Assembly (NCBI RefSeq): GCF_024213195.1
Contig: NZ_JANAVF010000014.1
Span: forward strand, 1 to 64,000
DNA length: 64,000 nucleotides
Source of the DNA: Streptomyces sp. TBY4
GTDB taxonomy: Bacteria; Actinomycetota; Actinomycetes; Streptomycetales; Streptomycetaceae
Direction of reading: 5' to 3'
Positions 1 through 7,258 of this stretch are shown in pieces. Below the pieces are notes generated by a model. The model searched no databases, was not told the origin of the DNA, and was given only the letters and a program-made list of their open reading frames with translations. Within the stretch, counting starts at the first letter, position 1. Each line of letters opens with the position of its first letter. Both the position numbers and the translations under genes were made by a program.

Positions 1-77
1 CCACCCCCCCCCCCCCCCCGCCCCCGGCACCGCCCCACCCGCAGCCAACCCCACCCACACAACCGGACGCCGGCCGG

Positions 78-950
78 TCAACCCTCCGCCGGAGCGCGGC
101 CCGTCAGGGCGGCCAGGCTGGAGCGGACGTGGTTCATGTGGGCCCGCATCTCCTCCTGCGACTCCCCGTGCTCCCGCAGGATCCGCTCCGTCTCCCTCCC
201 CACCCGCTCCTCCCGCACCCGCGCCTCCGCAATCAACTCCCCCGCCCGAGCCTCCGCATCCTCCTGCCCGTGCCGCGCAGCCTCCTGCGCCGCCGCGAAC
301 CCCCGCTTCGCCTCCGCCAGCCGCGACTCCGCGTACCGCTCCAGCTCCGCGTGCCGCGACTCCAGCTCCGCCGCCCGCGCCCCCAGCTCCCGCTCCGCCG
401 CGTCCCACCGCTCCGCATGCTCCTGCTCGCGCTCCGCGAGCATCGCGTCCGCCCGGCGCCCCGCATCCGCCAGCCCCGCCTGCGCCTCCGCCCGCCACGC
501 CGCCGCGTCCTCCCGCGCCTCCGTCCGCGCGTCGTCCGCCTCGCGCCCCGCCCGCAGCAGCGCCTGCCGGGCCCGGACCTCCGTCTGCTCCCGCACCGCC
601 TCCGCGTCGCCCCGCGCCAGCTCCGACACCCGGTCCGCGTGCGCCTCCGCCGCGCCCGCAGCCGCCACCGCGTCCGCCCGCGCATCGCCCCGTACGGTCT
701 CGGCCTCCTCCTCGGCCAGCAGCAGGATCCGGCGCGCCCGCTCGCCGAGCTCCTCGTACGTCTGCGGGGCCAGTCCGGAGACCTCCACGCGCAGCCGCTC
801 CGCCTCGGCCTCCATCTGCCGGACCAGTACGGTCAGCCGGGCCACCCGCTCCCAGGCCTCGTCCCGGCTCCCCGACAGCCGGGCGAGGTACCGGTCCACC
901 TCTTCGGCCCGGTAGCCACGGCCACGCACGGTCGTAAAGGGTGCACTCAT
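78..950 (-). CDS. DivIVA-like coiled-coil scaffold protein
   Basis: 290 residues. The N-terminus (about residues 5-25, containing RGYRAEEVDRYL) looks like the membrane-binding entry segment of DivIVA-type proteins. Almost everything after residue 30 is Ala/Glu/Arg-rich heptad-like coiled coil, with no catalytic motif, signal peptide or membrane segment. Streptomyces relatives of this build (DivIVA, Scy, FilP and proteins often labelled 'cellulose-binding') act as polar or cytoskeletal scaffolds; which role applies here cannot be read from the sequence. The ATG follows an AGAGAGG purine stretch. The gene lies 159 bp downstream of the deaminase/SUKH-4 gene on the same strand, with no obvious terminator between them, so co-transcription is possible. 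Confidence 0.7.
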   Translation of the reverse strand: MSAPFTTVRGRGYRAEEVDRYLARLSGSRDEAWERVARLTVLVRQMEAEAERLRVEVSGLAPQTYEELGERARRILLLAEEEAETVRGDARADAVAAAGAAEAHADRVSELARGDAEAVREQTEVRARQALLRAGREADDARTEAREDAAAWRAEAQAGLADAGRRADAMLAEREQEHAERWDAAERELGARAAELESRHAELERYAESRLAEAKRGFAAAQEAARHGQEDAEARAGELIAEARVREERVGRETERILREHGESQEEMRAHMNHVRSSLAALTGRAPAEG

Positions 951-1109
951 CCTGGAAGCGCCTCTCTCGCGGGGGTTCCTGCCAAGGATGCGTCATTTGC
1001 TCCCGGAAGCCCGAATGGCCGGGCCGATACCCCGTTGGGGGGTCACGACCCGGCCATCCGGCTCACCTCTGCAAGCAGGCGGGAACCACGCAAGCTCAGC
1101 GCAAACCGA

Positions 1110-3620
1110 TCAGAGCAGCCCGTCCCACATCTGCTCCAGCAGCACCGACCACCAGTTCTCCGGCGACGCGAGCGCCGCACTGTCCAGCCCCACCAGATTC
1201 GCCTGGAAATCGACGGTCCAGCGGCCGGCCTGCTCCGGCGTCAGATGCTGGCGCAGCCGCCACATGTGACCCAGCATCGCCAGCGACCGCACGAACTGCG
1301 GCAGCGAGGAGTTCACGAACTGCGGGGGCACCGGAGCGCCCCCCGGACCCGCCTCCACCGGCACCGCCACGATGTGCGCAGTGCCGTACTGCACGCACAG
1401 CGCCTTGCCGAAGTCGCTGCCCACCACCAGGTACGAGCCCGCGTCCGAGGCCGGCTGCACCTGCCGCTGCGCCGCCAGCTCGGCCAGCGTCGGCAGCGGG
1501 GCACCCGGTACGGCCTGGGCCCAGAAGAACGGCCCGAAGTCCACCGGCAGACCCGCCCACATGAGGGTCTGCGCCACGATCTCCGGCACACCCTGCCGGG
1601 ACACCGCGCGCTGCTCGAAGCGGAACACCCCCTGCGGCCCGAACGCCCCCGCCAGCTCCTGCGCGATCGCGTCCAGCGGGATCGCCGGCTGCAGCGGCAG
1701 CTGCGGCAGCGGTGCGCGCACCGGCGCGGGGCGCGCCGGCCCGTCCGCCACCTGGTGCAGTTCGCCCTGGTGGGTCAGCAGGTGCCGCATGCCCTGCTGG
1801 CGGCCCGCGTGGTCGGTCCCGTACGGGGCCACGTTCGTGATCCGGACCTGCGGCCAGGTTTCCCGGATCATGCGCGCGCAGTAGCCGCCGGGCAGCTCGC
1901 ACGAGGCCAGCTCGGTGTGCAGCTCCAGCACCTGCTGCGGAGGCACGTTCATCGCCCGCAGCTCGTACAGGATCTGCCACTCCGGGTGCGGGGTGCCGGG
2001 CGCGGAACGGCGGATGAGCTGCTGCTCGGAACCGTCGGGCGCCCGGTACCGCAGCACGGCCTGGTAACCGGGACCGACCGTGGGCACCCCGGGAGCGGAT
2101 GCCTGCGGCGCCGGTACGGGGGACTGCGGCGCGGGCCCGGGAGGCCCGGGCGGGCCGGGCTGCTGCGGACCGCCGGGGCCCGCCAGCATCGTGGCGGCGT
2201 ACGCCTCACCACGCCCACCCGACGACCCGGGAGCCCCCGGCGGACCGGGAGGCGCGATCGGCTGCCCACCCACGGGCGGCCCCGCCAGCATCGTCGCAGC
2301 ATGATCCAGCCCACCCCCGGGCACACCGGGCGGACCAGGAGGCGCGATCGGCTGCCCGGCACCCGGCACACCGGGCGGACCGGGAGGCTGCGGCCCACCC
2401 GGACCGGCCAGCATCGTCGCGGCGTACGCCTCACCACGCCCACCCGACGACCCGGGAGCCCCCGGCGGACCGGGAGGCGCGATCGGCTGCCCACCCACGG
2501 GCGGCCCCGCCAGCATCGTCGCAGCATGATCCAGCCCACCCCCGGGCACACCGGGCGGACCAGGAGGCGCGATCGGCTGCCCGGCACCCGGCACACCGGG
2601 CGGACCGGGAGGCTGCGGCCCACCCGGACCGGCCAGCATGGTGGCGGCGTACGAGGGCGACTCCGCACCCCCACCGGACGCACCGGAAGCACCCGGCGCA
2701 CCGGGCGGCCCCGGCGGAGTCACGGTCCCCGGCGCCGCCGGCCGGTTGACCCGGGCCTTGCTCGTCGGCGCGTCGGCGATGTCCCCACCACCGGCGGGTC
2801 CCGCCGGCCCGGACTCCGGGTCCAGCGCCGGCACGACGGCGGTCTTCGGCAGCTCACTGCCCCTGGGCATCAAGGTCGTGCGCGCCTCCGGGCCCGGCCC
2901 CGACGACGGCGCGTCGTCCAGATCCGACCCGGACAGCGGCGGGGCGAACACCGTCGCCGGCAGCGGTACGGACACGGAGTCCGCACCGGGGTTCACGTCG
3001 GTCCCGGCCCAGGGCGTGGCCCCGGTCGGCACGGCGGCGGGCACCCCGTCGTTGGCGGTCGGCTCGTAGGGGACCTCTCCCCCGCGCCGCAGCGGCACCG
3101 GCTCGGGCGAGCCCGCCCCGGAAGCCTCCGGACCCGAGGGCGCCACCGGGGTTCCCACAGCATCCGAACCAGCCGGAACAGCCGAACCAGCCGAACCAGC
3201 CGAAGCGACCAGAACCTCCGGAACAGCCGGAGCGACCGGAGCCGCCGGGATCCCCGCCCGGTCCGCCGCCTCCTGGAGCCACTCCGGCGGACTCAGCATG
3301 AACGAGGTCTGCTCCGAGTCGATGCGCGGCACCGGCACCGAAGCCTCGGCCTGCGCGGCCGACGCCCCGTACTCCTCCTCGTAGCGGCGGATCACCTCAC
3401 CCACCGGCAGGCCGGGCCAGAGCGTCACCTCCCCGCTGTCCCGCGCGATGACCAGCCGCTGCCGGCCGCCACCGGACACCGGACCGGCCGCGCGGTCCTC
3501 CGCCCACACCACGAAACCGAGTCCGAACTCCCGTACGCGCACCTCGCGGTGCTGGTACGCGGGCACGTCCCCGTTGATCCACTCCTCGGCGCGCTCCTGC
3601 GCCTGCGCAAACGTCACCAT
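1110..3620 (-). CDS. Imm35 / collagen-like / nucleotide deaminase / SUKH-4 fusion protein
   Basis: 836 residues from the ATG at 3620, preferred over the longer frame because GGAGGGG lies about 10 bp upstream, inside the end of the preceding gene. Parts in order: residues 1-80 resemble the YrhB/Imm35 domain; about 180-530 are Pro/Gly/Ala-rich with collagen-like GPPG runs and recurring AATMLAGP motifs; about 530-630 look like a zinc-dependent nucleic-acid/nucleotide deaminase, with HPEW near 545 and CELPGGYC near 573-580; about 640-836 match a SUKH-4 fold. The deaminase assignment rests on the H-x-E and C-x6-C signature and is closest, as I remember it, to the XOO_2897-type toxin deaminases. 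No signal peptide is visible, so it probably acts in the cytoplasm. It follows an SMI1/KNR4 gene by 7 bp, clearly one operon. Confidence 0.6.
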   Translation of the reverse strand: MVTFAQAQERAEEWINGDVPAYQHREVRVREFGLGFVVWAEDRAAGPVSGGGRQRLVIARDSGEVTLWPGLPVGEVIRRYEEEYGASAAQAEASVPVPRIDSEQTSFMLSPPEWLQEAADRAGIPAAPVAPAVPEVLVASAGSAGSAVPAGSDAVGTPVAPSGPEASGAGSPEPVPLRRGGEVPYEPTANDGVPAAVPTGATPWAGTDVNPGADSVSVPLPATVFAPPLSGSDLDDAPSSGPGPEARTTLMPRGSELPKTAVVPALDPESGPAGPAGGGDIADAPTSKARVNRPAAPGTVTPPGPPGAPGASGASGGGAESPSYAATMLAGPGGPQPPGPPGVPGAGQPIAPPGPPGVPGGGLDHAATMLAGPPVGGQPIAPPGPPGAPGSSGGRGEAYAATMLAGPGGPQPPGPPGVPGAGQPIAPPGPPGVPGGGLDHAATMLAGPPVGGQPIAPPGPPGAPGSSGGRGEAYAATMLAGPGGPQQPGPPGPPGPAPQSPVPAPQASAPGVPTVGPGYQAVLRYRAPDGSEQQLIRRSAPGTPHPEWQILYELRAMNVPPQQVLELHTELASCELPGGYCARMIRETWPQVRITNVAPYGTDHAGRQQGMRHLLTHQGELHQVADGPARPAPVRAPLPQLPLQPAIPLDAIAQELAGAFGPQGVFRFEQRAVSRQGVPEIVAQTLMWAGLPVDFGPFFWAQAVPGAPLPTLAELAAQRQVQPASDAGSYLVVGSDFGKALCVQYGTAHIVAVPVEAGPGGAPVPPQFVNSSLPQFVRSLAMLGHMWRLRQHLTPEQAGRWTVDFQANLVGLDSAALASPENWWSVLLEQMWDGLL
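2201..2650. repeat. 225-bp tandem repeat (two units) within the collagen-like region
   Basis: The segment starting at 2201 recurs at 2426 and begins again at 2651, an exact 225-nt (75-codon) period. The two units are almost identical at DNA level, including third codon positions, and the period keeps the reading frame. Each unit encodes several GPPG blocks and two AATMLAGP motifs. Near identity indicates recent duplication by slippage or unequal exchange. Confidence 0.9.
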
Positions 3621-3627
3621 CGCGCCG

Positions 3628-4677
3628 TCACCCCTCCATCGGTGCCGCTGCCGGCCCGGCACCCGGAACCGAACGCTCCGCCGGACCCGCGCCCGGACCC
3701 CGGCCCGTCACGGGAACCGAGCGCGCGAATCCGCCGTCCACCATCAGACCGGCCACCGTTTCCAGTTCCGGCGGATTGCCCGCCAGCCGTTCCAGGAAGG
3801 CGTCGAAATCCGAACCGCACGGCAGCAGCAGCCGCTCCACGCGTTCCTGCACCGACCAGCCGTCCTGGTCGCGCGCATCGTCGAACGGGGAGAACCAGAC
3901 CGAGCCGATCCCCTCCCCGCGCACCTTCACCGCGAGGAGCCCGCCCTGCGCGAAGGCCACGCACAGGTAGTCCTTCGTCAGGTGGTCCCGCAGGCACTTG
4001 TTGACGTAGACGAGGTCGTTGACCGCCGCTTCCTCGCGCACCGTGAAGAACGGCTGGTCCACGAGGAGTCCGAGCTCCACGTCGAGCCCCGTGCCCACCG
4101 GCGCGCAGCCGCCCGCCGCCTTCAGGAAGGCGCGGTACGCCTCCGGAAGCCGGTAGCCGAGGTCCTCCTCGACTCCCTGGACCTGCTGCTCGGACACCGA
4201 GACCACCGTCTTGGGCAGTCCCAGGTGCACCGGGCGCACCTCCTGCAACGGCCGCGTCCCGCGCTTGCCGTGGTCCACCGCCGCGGTCGCCAGACCGGCG
4301 TGGTGCCGCAGCAGGGACTTCACCTCGACCGGAATCAGCTCCATCCGGCGCGTACCGGACACGTGGTGCCAGGTCCAGCCGTGCGGGGTCGACACCGGGC
4401 CGACCGTGTCCCACAGTTCGTGGCCCGTCGCCCGCATCGCCGCGTTCGCGGACACGCAGTCCGTCAGGCGCAGCTCGTCCACGCCGAAGCCCTCCGGGGG
4501 CTCGGCGATCTCGACGGCCGCGCGCGCGTACAGCGCGAAGTCGGGATGTCCGTTCGCGTCGATGCGGACTCCGTGGGGATGGCGCGCGGCCCGGACGGGA
4601 TCCGGGAAATGCACGACCTGCCCCGAATAAGCGGCGTTGGGTGGCGCGGCCTGATGCCCGAGCCGACCTGTCGTCAT
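3628..4677 (-). CDS. SMI1/KNR4 (SUKH) family protein
   Basis: 349 residues; ATG at 4677 with AGGGGG 9 bp upstream. The section around residues 170-280 has the SUKH pattern: a helix with LGYRLPEAYRAFLKAAGG, then alternating strands with a GSVWFSPFDD segment. The first 150 residues are a separate region without a domain I can name, and the tail is Pro/Gly-rich. SUKH proteins are commonly immunity proteins neutralising nuclease or deaminase toxins; yeast SMI1 is a cell-wall regulator, so immunity is an inference from context here. Context supports it: the stop is 7 bp from the start of the deaminase/SUKH-4 fusion gene and a YwqJ-type deaminase with SUKH-3 partner is divergent. The intergenic space upstream is shared with that divergent pair. 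Confidence 0.7.
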   Translation of the reverse strand: MTTGRLGHQAAPPNAAYSGQVVHFPDPVRAARHPHGVRIDANGHPDFALYARAAVEIAEPPEGFGVDELRLTDCVSANAAMRATGHELWDTVGPVSTPHGWTWHHVSGTRRMELIPVEVKSLLRHHAGLATAAVDHGKRGTRPLQEVRPVHLGLPKTVVSVSEQQVQGVEEDLGYRLPEAYRAFLKAAGGCAPVGTGLDVELGLLVDQPFFTVREEAAVNDLVYVNKCLRDHLTKDYLCVAFAQGGLLAVKVRGEGIGSVWFSPFDDARDQDGWSVQERVERLLLPCGSDFDAFLERLAGNPPELETVAGLMVDGGFARSVPVTGRGPGAGPAERSVPGAGPAAAPMEG

Positions 4678-4822
4678 GGCGGTAGCCCCCTGCTGGATCT
4701 GGCTGGTTCACCACAGCCTATGTGCTCCGGCAAGGCCGTCACCCGCGCGTGCACAGGGACCCCCCGGGACGGGCGGGAAGTTCCGAATTGATACGAATAT
4801 TCGACCCCGCTTCCACATGCCA

Positions 4823-4846
4823 GGGGACATTTGACAGGCTGTCCCC
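4823..4846. promoter_or_regulatory. Inverted repeat around a TTGACA box upstream of the YwqJ-type deaminase
   Basis: GGGGACA-N10-TGTCCCC is a perfect 7-bp inverted repeat whose spacer contains TTGACA (4831-4836), a -35 consensus. It lies 62 bp before the deaminase ATG and between the two divergent transcription units. No good -10 box is visible at 17 bp. Candidate repressor or activator site only. Confidence 0.35.
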
Positions 4847-4907
4847 ACAGCACGGGGGCGTGCGCGACAGCGGTCAGCACCGCGGCCACGGGAGGGAAAG
4901 CGCAACC

Positions 4908-5552
4908 ATGCAGCACACGGCAACACGTACAGGGGCGGCCGACGCCCACTCAGGAGGCGCGGGAGCCCGCGGATCCGCGGACCCGGCAGGAACCGCAGGC
5001 CCCGCGGGAACCGGCGGCCCCGCCGCCGTCCCGGAGCAGCCCCGCGCCGCGGCCGAGCAGAGCGCCGGCCCCGGCGACCCCCGCCTGCGCTGGGGCGGCG
5101 GCGGGGACGGCCGCCCCGCCGTACCCACCCTCCGCTTCCGCCGCGACGGCATCCTGCCCACCGTGGCCGCCGCCCTGTCCGTACGCGGCGAAACCCTCAC
5201 CGGAACCGCCGGCAAGGCCGACCAGCCCCCCGTCCTGCACGCCCTCGTACAGGACTTCCTCGACACCCTCACCAGCGGCCAGCGCGAACGTTTCACCGGC
5301 CGGTGCCCGGAGGCGATCCTGCTCTCCCGCCACCTCACCACCGTCGAGGGCTCCCGCAGCAAGCGCGCCTCGCGCAAACCCCTCACCCCCAGCGAAGCCC
5401 GCCGCTCGCTGAAACACTCCAAGATCACCGCCCGCCGCATCCGCGAGGACGGCGACCCGCTCCACGGCAGCTACGCACCGCCCTGCCGCTCCTGCGAGGC
5501 CCTCCTCGCCCACTTCGGCGTACGCCCCGTCGACCTCTCCCACCCCGAGTAG
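4908..5552 (+). CDS. YwqJ-related putative deaminase
   Basis: 214 residues from the ATG at 4908, with GGAGGGAAAG upstream; the longer open frame further upstream lacks homology. The first 65 residues are Ala/Gly/Pro-rich and probably disordered. The rest matches the YwqJ deaminase family: CPEA at about 133-136 supplies the C-x-E catalytic motif and PPCRSC (Cys193, Cys196) the zinc-binding C-x-x-C. Members are polymorphic-toxin deaminases acting on nucleic acids or nucleotides, or free-standing paralogues of them. No secretion signal or toxin-delivery domain is attached, so an intracellular role or an orphan module is as likely as an exported toxin. The SUKH-3 gene begins 5 bp after the stop, the usual toxin-immunity arrangement. 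Confidence 0.7.
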   Translation: MQHTATRTGAADAHSGGAGARGSADPAGTAGPAGTGGPAAVPEQPRAAAEQSAGPGDPRLRWGGGGDGRPAVPTLRFRRDGILPTVAAALSVRGETLTGTAGKADQPPVLHALVQDFLDTLTSGQRERFTGRCPEAILLSRHLTTVEGSRSKRASRKPLTPSEARRSLKHSKITARRIREDGDPLHGSYAPPCRSCEALLAHFGVRPVDLSHPE

Positions 5553-5557
5553 CCGCC

Positions 5558-6082
5558 ATGACCACCACCTCCGCTTCCTACGCCCGCTCCTCGGCCACCC
5601 GCTTCCCCGTCGCCGTGGACTCCGCCCTGCGCACCGCCGGCTGGGAGCCGGGCCGCTGGGACATCAAGCAGGCCGAGTACTGGGCCGACGCCCTGCGCGA
5701 CCACACCACCCCCGCCGGGCACCGGCACACCGTCTTCCCGGCCGCCGTCGAAGCCTGGGCCGAGTTCGGGAACCTCACCGTCACCGCCCCGGGCCCCGGC
5801 CGGCAGATCGCGCCCACCGCGATACGCCTCGACCCCCTCACGGGCCTCCACCTCGCCCGCACCTTCGCGGACCTCGGCCGCGCCCTGTCCACCCAGCTCT
5901 GCCCGCTCGGCGTCGAGGCCGACACCCACCAGACCGGAGGCGGCGCACACCTCGCCCTCGACCGCGAGGGCCGCGTCTACTGCGTGGACCACACCGGCGA
6001 CTGGTACCTCGGCGCGAGCCTCGACGAGGCCCTCACCCTCCTCCTCACCGGCCTCCAGCCGACCCGCCTGACGACGGGCTGA
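5558..6082 (+). CDS. SUKH-3 family immunity-like protein
   Basis: 174 residues. Recognisable SUKH-3 features: an N-terminal RFPVAVDSALRTAGWEPGR segment, a central acidic helix with FPAAVEAWAEFGNL, and a terminal DREGRVYCVDHTGDWYLG strand pair. The family is predicted to bind and neutralise deaminase or nuclease toxins. It starts 5 bp after the YwqJ-type deaminase stop, so the two are translationally coupled and presumably work together, with this protein as the antagonist. The last strand-helix segment is followed by a short tail rich in Thr and Leu. Direct binding is inferred from family and position. Confidence 0.7.
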   Translation: MTTTSASYARSSATRFPVAVDSALRTAGWEPGRWDIKQAEYWADALRDHTTPAGHRHTVFPAAVEAWAEFGNLTVTAPGPGRQIAPTAIRLDPLTGLHLARTFADLGRALSTQLCPLGVEADTHQTGGGAHLALDREGRVYCVDHTGDWYLGASLDEALTLLLTGLQPTRLTTG

Positions 6083-6143
6083 CCCACGGGCCGGCGTACG
6101 GACGGGCCGACCCACCCGGCCGGCCCACCGACCCACCGGCCGC

Positions 6144-6683
6144 CTAGCCCAGCTCCGGAAGCCGCTCCCCGTCCCCCGGGTAGCGGCCCTCCTCCAGCCG
6201 GAACAGGTACGCCCGCAGATCCGCGGCGAGCCCACCCTTCAAGTACGCCCGGAATTCCAGGGCCCCCGCCGCCGCGTCCAGATCGGCGGGGTGGACGCTC
6301 TTCGCGTACTCCGCCAGCGTCAGCGCCACGTGCTCCTCGACCCGGCCCCGCCCGGCCCACCACAGGCGCACCGCCTCCGGGGTCCACCAGCGGTCCCCGT
6401 CGTACGCATACTCCTGGAAGGGCTCCTCGTCCGCCGCGTTCACCACCTCGCGCACCTGGCCCGGGCTCCGCGGCTGCCGGAAGACGTACTCGAGATTGCC
6501 CTCGCAGCTCGCCGCGTACATCACGTTGTCCGGCGCGTTCAGCCGACCGGTCCAGCACATGTCGGTCTCACCCGTGTAGAAGGGCCCCGGCACGTTCAGC
6601 CACAGCCGCTTCTCCCACCGCCCCTGGAACAGCTTCCGGTCCTCGTCCGTCAGCTCCGCCACCGGATCCCAGCCCACCGTCAT
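6144..6683 (-). CDS. Conserved protein of unknown function, paralogue 1
   Basis: 179 residues from the ATG at 6683 (GGGGAGAG about 8 bp upstream); a longer frame to 6710 is less likely. It is Trp/Tyr-rich, with motifs LWLNVPGPFYTGETD, WTGRLNAPDNVMYA, YVFRQPRSP, WWTPEAVRLWWAGRG and a terminal AYLFRLEEGRYPG. All are shared with the gene immediately upstream, so the two are tandem duplicates. I cannot name the family; there is no membrane segment, signal peptide or metal-binding cysteine pattern. The order sensor kinase, paralogue 2, paralogue 1 on one strand with small gaps suggests one transcript. A role in the SUKH/deaminase cluster is possible only by proximity. Confidence 0.6.
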   Translation of the reverse strand: MTVGWDPVAELTDEDRKLFQGRWEKRLWLNVPGPFYTGETDMCWTGRLNAPDNVMYAASCEGNLEYVFRQPRSPGQVREVVNAADEEPFQEYAYDGDRWWTPEAVRLWWAGRGRVEEHVALTLAEYAKSVHPADLDAAAGALEFRAYLKGGLAADLRAYLFRLEEGRYPGDGERLPELG

Positions 6684-6716
6684 ATCCCGCTCTCCCCCTG
6701 CCCAGTCCACCGCGCC

Positions 6717-7253
6717 TCACAGCTGCGGCAGCCGCTCCCCGGCCTCCGGATACCGGCCTTCCTCCAGCCGGAAAAGATACGCCCGCAGATCGACGGCGAG
6801 GCCGTCGTCCAGATACCCCTGGAACTCCCGCACTCCGGCGGCGACCTCCTCGTCATCGACGGAGCCGCCCGGCCCGAAATCCGCCAGCGACTCGGCCAGG
6901 TGCTCGGCGACCCGCCCCCGGCCCGCCCACCACTCCCGCACCTCCGCCGGGGTCCACCGCAGGTCCCCATCGCAGAAGTACTCCCCGAAGGGATCGGCCC
7001 ACGCCGCCCCCGACAGCGCCCGCACCTCCGCCGGATTCCTCGGCTGCCGGAACACGTACTCCGTGCAGTACAGGCTGTCCGCCGTGTACAGCACGTTGTC
7101 CGGAGCTTCCATCCGCCCGGTCCAGCAGTTGTCCGTCATCCCCGTCCAGAACGGCCCCGGCACGTTCAGCCACAGCCGCTCCGGGCGCTCCCCGCCCCTC
7201 TCGAAACTGCTGCGCTCGTCGTCCGTCAGTTCCCCGACCGGATCCCAGGCCAT
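6717..7253 (-). CDS. Conserved protein of unknown function, paralogue 2
   Basis: 178 residues from the ATG at 7253, 5 bp after the sensor-kinase stop; the GGGGGTAGCGGGG stretch spanning that stop provides the ribosome-binding site. It shares with its downstream neighbour the blocks LWLNVPGPFWTG, CWTGRMEAPDNV, EYVFRQPRNP, RWTPAEVREWWAGRG and AYLFRLEEGRYP; overall similarity is roughly half the positions by eye. It has no recognised domain. Coupling to the kinase gene suggests both paralogues are expressed with it. The pair probably arose by local duplication and has diverged since, because DNA identity is clearly lower than in a recent repeat. Confidence 0.6.
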   Translation of the reverse strand: MAWDPVGELTDDERSSFERGGERPERLWLNVPGPFWTGMTDNCWTGRMEAPDNVLYTADSLYCTEYVFRQPRNPAEVRALSGAAWADPFGEYFCDGDLRWTPAEVREWWAGRGRVAEHLAESLADFGPGGSVDDEEVAAGVREFQGYLDDGLAVDLRAYLFRLEEGRYPEAGERLPQL

Positions 7254-7258
7254 CCCCG

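Noticed and set aside
1..77. C-rich tract at the window start
   Set aside because: Low-complexity intergenic DNA; no repeat unit or signal could be supported, and the upstream context is missing.
2201..2650. Possible CRISPR array because of regular repeats
   Set aside because: Units are 225 bp, contiguous, in frame and without spacers; no cas genes. No CRISPR array was seen anywhere in the window.
129..4004. Very long plus-strand reading frame of 1291 codons
   Set aside because: Arg/Pro/Leu-rich translation with no homology, antisense to three genes with good motifs; a typical high-GC shadow frame.
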